From assembly GCA_023439545.1 (NCBI GenBank), contig JAEXNT010000080.1, positions 1-6,871 of the forward strand: DNA of 6,871 bases, given 5' to 3'. Positions 4,389 to 6,871 of the stretch are shown here, piece after piece. The notes below the pieces were generated by a model that was not told the origin of the DNA, searched no databases, and worked only from the letters and a program-made list of their open reading frames with translations. A program made the position numbers and the translations under genes. How positions within the stretch are numbered: the stretch's first letter is position 1; each line of letters opens with the position of its first letter. This DNA is from Bacillota bacterium. Its GTDB lineage: Bacteria; Bacillota; Clostridia; Acetivibrionales; DTU013.

Positions 4389-4802
4389 TCACTGAATGAC
4401 GGCAAGCAGATCACCCGTATTAATGGATGAACCCCTTGCGCCGTTTATATATGAAATGCTGCCGTCGCAAGGCGCAACGATCTCATTTTCCATCTTCATT
4501 GCTTCAAGTATCAGAAGAACGGAACCCTTTTTCACTTTTGAACCGGCGCTGACTTTTATATCCAGAATAGTGCCCGGCATGGGCGCTTTGACTGCTTCAC
4601 CCTGCCCTGCTGCGACGGAAGGCATGGCTTGTGCGGCAGAGGGTGCGGGTTTTGCAGCTGCCGATGGGGCCTGTGCGGCTGCCGCCGCCTGAACCGGCAT
4701 AACTGCCGGGATTGCCGCAGGCTTTACTCCGGTTACGGAAGCCTGTCCCTTTTCGACTTCAACTTCATAGTCCTTGTCGTTTATAGTTACGATGTATTTC
4801 AT
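4389..4802 (-). CDS. Biotin carrier subunit of Na+-pumping decarboxylase (137 aa)
   Basis: Carries the biotin that shuttles the carboxyl group from the carboxyltransferase to the membrane subunit. Residues 1-20 (MKYIVTINDKDYEVEVEKG) form the short conserved start seen in MmdC/GcdC-type carriers. Residues 27-68 are a flexible Ala/Pro linker. Residues 70-137 are a biotinyl domain with EAMKM at 100-104, making Lys103 the biotinylated residue, preceded by the MPGTI element at 75-79. In many oxaloacetate decarboxylases this domain is fused to OadA. Here it is a separate gene, as in methylmalonyl-CoA and glutaconyl-CoA decarboxylases. AAAGGA lies about ten bases before the ATG, and the gap from the preceding gene is 19 bases. 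A ligase (BirA) must be supplied from elsewhere. Confidence 0.95.
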   Translation of the reverse strand: MKYIVTINDKDYEVEVEKGQASVTGVKPAAIPAVMPVQAAAAAQAPSAAAKPAPSAAQAMPSVAAGQGEAVKAPMPGTILDIKVSAGSKVKKGSVLLILEAMKMENEIVAPCDGSISYINGARGSSINTGDLLAVIQ

Positions 4803-4821
4803 TTGTTTTCAGTCCTTTCTT

Positions 4822-5148
4822 CTATTTATCAAGTGCCTTGATATACTTGAAATTCAGCTCGTCCAGCGGTATCCCGGATTCGAAGCTTACGATCGCCATA
4901 ACTGTTGCCGCGGTTTTAGAGTCCACGTTTAGAAGCTCAAGCTTCCCATTGGCAGTCTGCTGTTCACCTGCAGCTGCTGTTTCCATAGGCCCCGGCTCAA
5001 TTGCCGTTTCCGCGCTCTTTGCGTTTCCGCCGGCCAAAGCCTTCAGGGCAGCGGACAGCAGGATAACCATACCGTACAGCACCGCCAGGACCAGAAAGAC
5101 GATAAAGAGGCAAAACAGCCCGACTACAACACTTTCTATAACCGACAT
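4822..5148 (-). CDS. oadG: OadG-like gamma/delta subunit of Na+-pumping decarboxylase (108 aa)
   Basis: A small membrane subunit that assembles and stabilises the decarboxylase complex. Residues 5-34 are one hydrophobic helix (VVVGLFCLFIVFLVLAVLYG). A polar linker rich in Ala, Glu and Gln spans about 38-68. The C-terminal segment (70-108; DSKTAATVMAIVSFESG, then PLDELNFKYIKAL) matches the pattern common in OadG/MmdD-family proteins of Clostridia. The start is set at 5148, not at the ATG at 5154, because that ATG directly abuts GGAGG while the second leaves a six-base spacing. The ribosome-binding site begins in the oadA stop codon (TAAAGGAGG), so the two are translationally linked. Assignment rests on the helix-linker-tail architecture and operon place, since the family is poorly conserved in sequence. 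Confidence 0.87.
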   Translation of the reverse strand: MSVIESVVVGLFCLFIVFLVLAVLYGMVILLSAALKALAGGNAKSAETAIEPGPMETAAAGEQQTANGKLELLNVDSKTAATVMAIVSFESGIPLDELNFKYIKALDK

Positions 5149-5160
5149 AAACATCCTCCT

Positions 5161-6537
5161 TTACAGTTTTCTGATAGAGTAGCTTACTTTTACAGAAGCC
5201 ATCTCTTCCCTTTTCTTAAGGAAATTTTCAGCTATCTGGGGAAACGCGATATAGGAAAGTACGTCCTTGTCGCTCTTAGCGAGCGCTCCGATCTCCGCTT
5301 TGGCCTTTTCGAAACCGGGCTCCAGAGTATCTGCGAACCTGTCCTCCATAGGCTTCTCCTCTCCAAGAACCTTTTTGATCAGATTAGTATCAACCGTTCC
5401 GGGAGCTTTTCCATATTCGCCCTTCAAATAAGCCTTTATCTCCTTTGAAACGTTTTTGTATCTCTCTCCGGCGAGAACATTTGCAGCTGCCTGAACGCCC
5501 ACCATCTGGCTCATCGGCGTTACAAGCGGAGGATAGCCCAGATCCTTTCTCACCCTCGGAGTTTCCGCAAGGACCTCGTCGAGCCTGTCCAAAGCATTCT
5601 GCGCCTTCAGCTGCGCTATGAGGTTAGAAAGCATACCGCCGGGAACCTGATAAACGAGCGCATCCGTATCGGTACCCATAACAAACGGGTTCATCAGGCC
5701 CGAAGCAACATTTTCAGCTTTTATAGGCTTGAAATGATCGTTTATCTTCTTAAGAACGCTCTCATTCAGCCCTGTTTCATAACCAAGCTGTTTCAAGGCA
5801 TAATTCAGTGTCTCTGTCGCCGGCTGCGATGTGCCGCCCGAGAAGGAGGAAATCGCACAGTCTATACCGTCGCAGCCCGCCTCGATAGCTTTTAACAGTG
5901 TTATCGGGCCAAGGCCTGTTGTCGAATGCGTATGAAGAAAAACAGGCAGTTTGACGGTTTCCTTGATCGTTTTTATAAGCTCGTACGCTTCCCCGGGTCC
6001 CATAATTCCGGCCATATCCTTGATACAGATCGAATTGACGCCCATTTCCTCAAGCTGCTTTACCATTTTGGCATAGCTTTCGAGATTGTGGATGGGGCTC
6101 GTGGTATAGCTTATGCAGCCCTGTGCGTGAGCCTTCCTTTTTATGGTCTCATCCACTGCGACCTCGATGTTCCTGAAATCGTTCAAGGCGTCGAATATCC
6201 TGAAAATATCCATTCCGCTTTCTGCCGCCTGCGCGACGAATCTTCTCACGACGTCGTCGGGATAATGCTTGTAGCCCAGTATGTTCTGGCCGCGCAGCAG
6301 CATCTGGAGCTTTGTCTTCCTGACCTTCGCCCTGATTTTTTCAAGTCTCTTCCAGGGATCTTCATTCAAATATCTGAGACAGGAATCAAACGTGGCTCCC
6401 CCCCAGCACTCGAGCGAGTAATAGCCCGCTTCATCCAGAGCGCCAAGGATCCCTTCCATGTCCGAGAAAGGCATTCTTGTAGCGATAAGGGACTGATTAG
6501 CATCCCTCAGAACTGTCTCGGTAATGTTGATCTTCAT
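5161..6537 (-). CDS. oadA: Oxaloacetate decarboxylase alpha subunit, carboxyltransferase only (458 aa)
   Basis: Transfers the carboxyl group from oxaloacetate to the biotin carrier, releasing pyruvate, as the cytosolic part of the Na+ pump. The TIM-barrel carboxyltransferase domain spans about 1-300, with TVLRDANQSL at 8-17 (metal ligand Asp12), ECWGGATFD at 43-51, LLRGQNILGY at 80-89, the carbamylated-lysine site KDMAG (Lys173) and the metal histidines of LHTHSTTG (His202, His204). The conserved PYC/OadA domain occupies about 310-440. The protein stops where fused OadA enzymes continue into a linker and biotin domain; that domain is supplied by the separate carrier two genes downstream. The start at 6537 has AAAGGAG about ten bases before it. 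Pyruvate carboxylase subunit B has the same domain, but co-transcription with oadB and an OadG-like gene, and the absence of a biotin carboxylase gene, favour the decarboxylase. Confidence 0.95.
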   Translation of the reverse strand: MKINITETVLRDANQSLIATRMPFSDMEGILGALDEAGYYSLECWGGATFDSCLRYLNEDPWKRLEKIRAKVRKTKLQMLLRGQNILGYKHYPDDVVRRFVAQAAESGMDIFRIFDALNDFRNIEVAVDETIKRKAHAQGCISYTTSPIHNLESYAKMVKQLEEMGVNSICIKDMAGIMGPGEAYELIKTIKETVKLPVFLHTHSTTGLGPITLLKAIEAGCDGIDCAISSFSGGTSQPATETLNYALKQLGYETGLNESVLKKINDHFKPIKAENVASGLMNPFVMGTDTDALVYQVPGGMLSNLIAQLKAQNALDRLDEVLAETPRVRKDLGYPPLVTPMSQMVGVQAAANVLAGERYKNVSKEIKAYLKGEYGKAPGTVDTNLIKKVLGEEKPMEDRFADTLEPGFEKAKAEIGALAKSDKDVLSYIAFPQIAENFLKKREEMASVKVSYSIRKL

Positions 6538-6573
6538 CTTATGTCATCTCCTTTATTATTTTTGTTACATAAC

Positions 6574-6606
6574 GTCTTTTTTATGAAAACAGGCAATAAA
6601 AAAGAC
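6574..6606 (-). other. A/U-rich leader hairpin competing with the attenuator terminator
   Basis: GTCTTTTTTAT (6574-6584) and ATAAAAAAGAC (6596-6606) are perfect 11-base complements with an 11-base loop. On the minus-strand RNA the upstream arm is the GUC-U6 tail of the terminator hairpin, so the two cannot form fully at once. It ends about 21 bases before the oadA ribosome-binding site. It may act on transcript stability or help the polymerase-released leader refold. Confidence 0.5.
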
Positions 6607-6636
6607 AGGGTCAACAAAATCCGGCCAACCACCCTG
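6598..6636 (-). terminator. Candidate attenuator terminator in the oad leader
   Basis: On the minus strand, CAGGGT (6636-6631) pairs with ACCCTG (6611-6606). TC and six U residues (6603-6598) follow directly. It lies between the promoter and oadA, 60 bases before the start codon, so unless it is bypassed the operon is not transcribed. The loop is long (19 bases), and alternative partners for both arms exist, which suggests conditional rather than constant termination. Confidence 0.5.
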
Positions 6637-6667
6637 AAAGCCCGGATCTTGAAAACAGTCACCTGTC
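6604..6667 (-). promoter_or_regulatory. Structured leader upstream of oadA, possible riboswitch or attenuator
   Basis: Pairings visible in the minus-strand RNA: ACAG-GTGA-CTGT, a small hairpin with a GNRA-type loop (about 6655-6666); ATCCGG (6647-6642) with CCGGAT (6624-6619); the loop of this stem carries CAGGGT, which pairs with ACCCTG further on, giving an H-type pseudoknot layout; and GACAGG (6667-6662) can instead pair with CCTGTC (6609-6604), the terminator's own 3' arm. I do not recognise a known riboswitch consensus. Na+-responsive RNAs would make sense for a sodium pump, but this is only a thought. Confidence 0.4.
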
Positions 6668-6699
6668 CAACCGTAAATAAGATTTGCATTTTATACTTT

Positions 6700-6727
6700 A
6701 TTATAAAGTAGCGATGTAAAAAGTCAA
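6700..6727 (-). promoter_or_regulatory. Promoter of the oad operon
   Basis: On the minus strand, TTGACT (6727-6722) and a perfect TATAAT (6705-6700) are 16 bases apart. Transcription would begin near 6693, leaving a leader of about 155 bases before oadA. It is the best promoter match in the window. Confidence 0.7.
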
Positions 6728-6751
6728 TACAATTTTTATGAATTATTTTGT

Positions 6752-6780
6752 TTCAATTTTTATACAAAAGGGAATATAAT
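6752..6780 (+). promoter_or_regulatory. Promoter of the divergent gene at 6824
   Basis: A perfect TATAAT at 6775-6780 is preceded, 17 bases upstream, by TTCAAT (6752-6757), a poor -35 match. The -10 box lies 43 bases before the ATG. The sequence around it is so A/T-rich that the exact boxes are uncertain. Confidence 0.45.
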
Positions 6781-6823
6781 ATAATCAAATCCATAAAAGT
6801 GCCATATGATTCGGAGGTGTTCT

Positions 6824-6871
6824 ATGAAGACCAAACAGCTTCTTTTGTCCGGCCTTGATATATCCGAAGAT
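6824..6871 (+). CDS. Partial CDS, N-terminus of unrecognised protein
   Basis: An ATG at 6824 opens a frame (MKTKQLLLSGLDISED) that runs to the window end. CGGAGGTG lies six to seven bases upstream, a strong ribosome-binding site, and a TATAAT box lies 43 bases before the start. Sixteen residues are not enough to name a family; there is no sign of a signal peptide. It is transcribed away from the oad operon and shares its intergenic region. Confidence 0.6.
   Translation, partial: MKTKQLLLSGLDISED

Noticed and set aside
6604..6667. T-box leader, because of AGGGTGG near 6630-6636
   Set aside because: The AGGGUGG is not followed by the ACCGCG part of the antiterminator, the leader is too short for a T-box with stem I and a specifier loop, and the downstream genes are not amino-acid related.
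5926..6711. Plus-strand 261-codon frame opposite oadA and its leader
   Set aside because: Antisense shadow of oadA; it runs into the structured leader and the oad promoter and shows no recognisable domain.
1..6871. CRISPR array, insertion sequence with transposase, or phage structural genes
   Set aside because: No regular repeat-spacer pattern, no transposase frame and no capsid, portal or tail genes are visible. The only recombination gene is the serine recombinase.

Overview
The window looks like the chromosome of an anaerobic, fermentative Firmicute of the Clostridia type. The reasons are strong AGGAGG ribosome-binding sites, TTGACA/TATAAT-type promoters, and a four-gene sodium-pumping decarboxylase operon whose biotin carrier is a separate protein. 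Genus cannot be read from the sequence. Two regions differ visibly in base use: positions of roughly 290-2950 are A/T-rich, while the decarboxylase genes (3235-6537) are richer in G/C, which fits a recent insertion beside an older resident operon.

Layout from left to right. Positions 1-61 hold the start of an unrecognised minus-strand gene. Positions 62-188 hold an RNA-like hairpin but no convincing gene. Positions 189-261 hold a short minus-strand tRNA-like gene with a UCA anticodon and irregular arms. Positions 293-2952 look like a compact integrative element. Its leftward operon encodes an XRE-type regulator (790-1014), a 62-residue protein (618-806) and a 106-residue protein (293-613). 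Its rightward operon encodes a second small XRE regulator (1220-1447) and a 501-residue large serine recombinase (1447-2952). The shared intergenic region carries two divergent promoters and repeat arrays that look like operators, as in a phage lysogeny switch. The recombinase reading frame runs into the 3' end of a tRNA-Gln(CUG) gene on the opposite strand (2931-3004), which supplies its last codons and stop. This suggests the right junction of the element lies at or near the tRNA.

Positions 3005-3234 hold the tRNA-Gln promoter, a nested inverted repeat (3073-3153) and three spaced copies of GCACATGCT (3167-3220). The minus-strand operon then reads, in transcription order, oadA (carboxyltransferase, 6537-5161), oadG-like small membrane subunit (5148-4822), biotin carrier (4802-4389) and oadB (membrane decarboxylase and sodium pump, 4377-3235). 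Together they would transfer the carboxyl group of oxaloacetate to biotin, decarboxylate carboxybiotin at the membrane and export Na+. The intergenic gaps are 12, 19 and 11 bases, and the ribosome-binding sites abut or overlap the preceding stop codons in two of the three cases.

The operon has a good promoter (6700-6727) and a leader of about 155 bases. The leader contains a hairpin followed by six U residues and alternative pairings that compete with it, so conditional termination of the decarboxylase operon is a real possibility. A divergent gene begins at 6824 and runs off the window.

The points most worth a second look are the oad leader, the UCA tRNA-like gene, and the small two-regulator recombinase element sitting between two tRNA-type genes.
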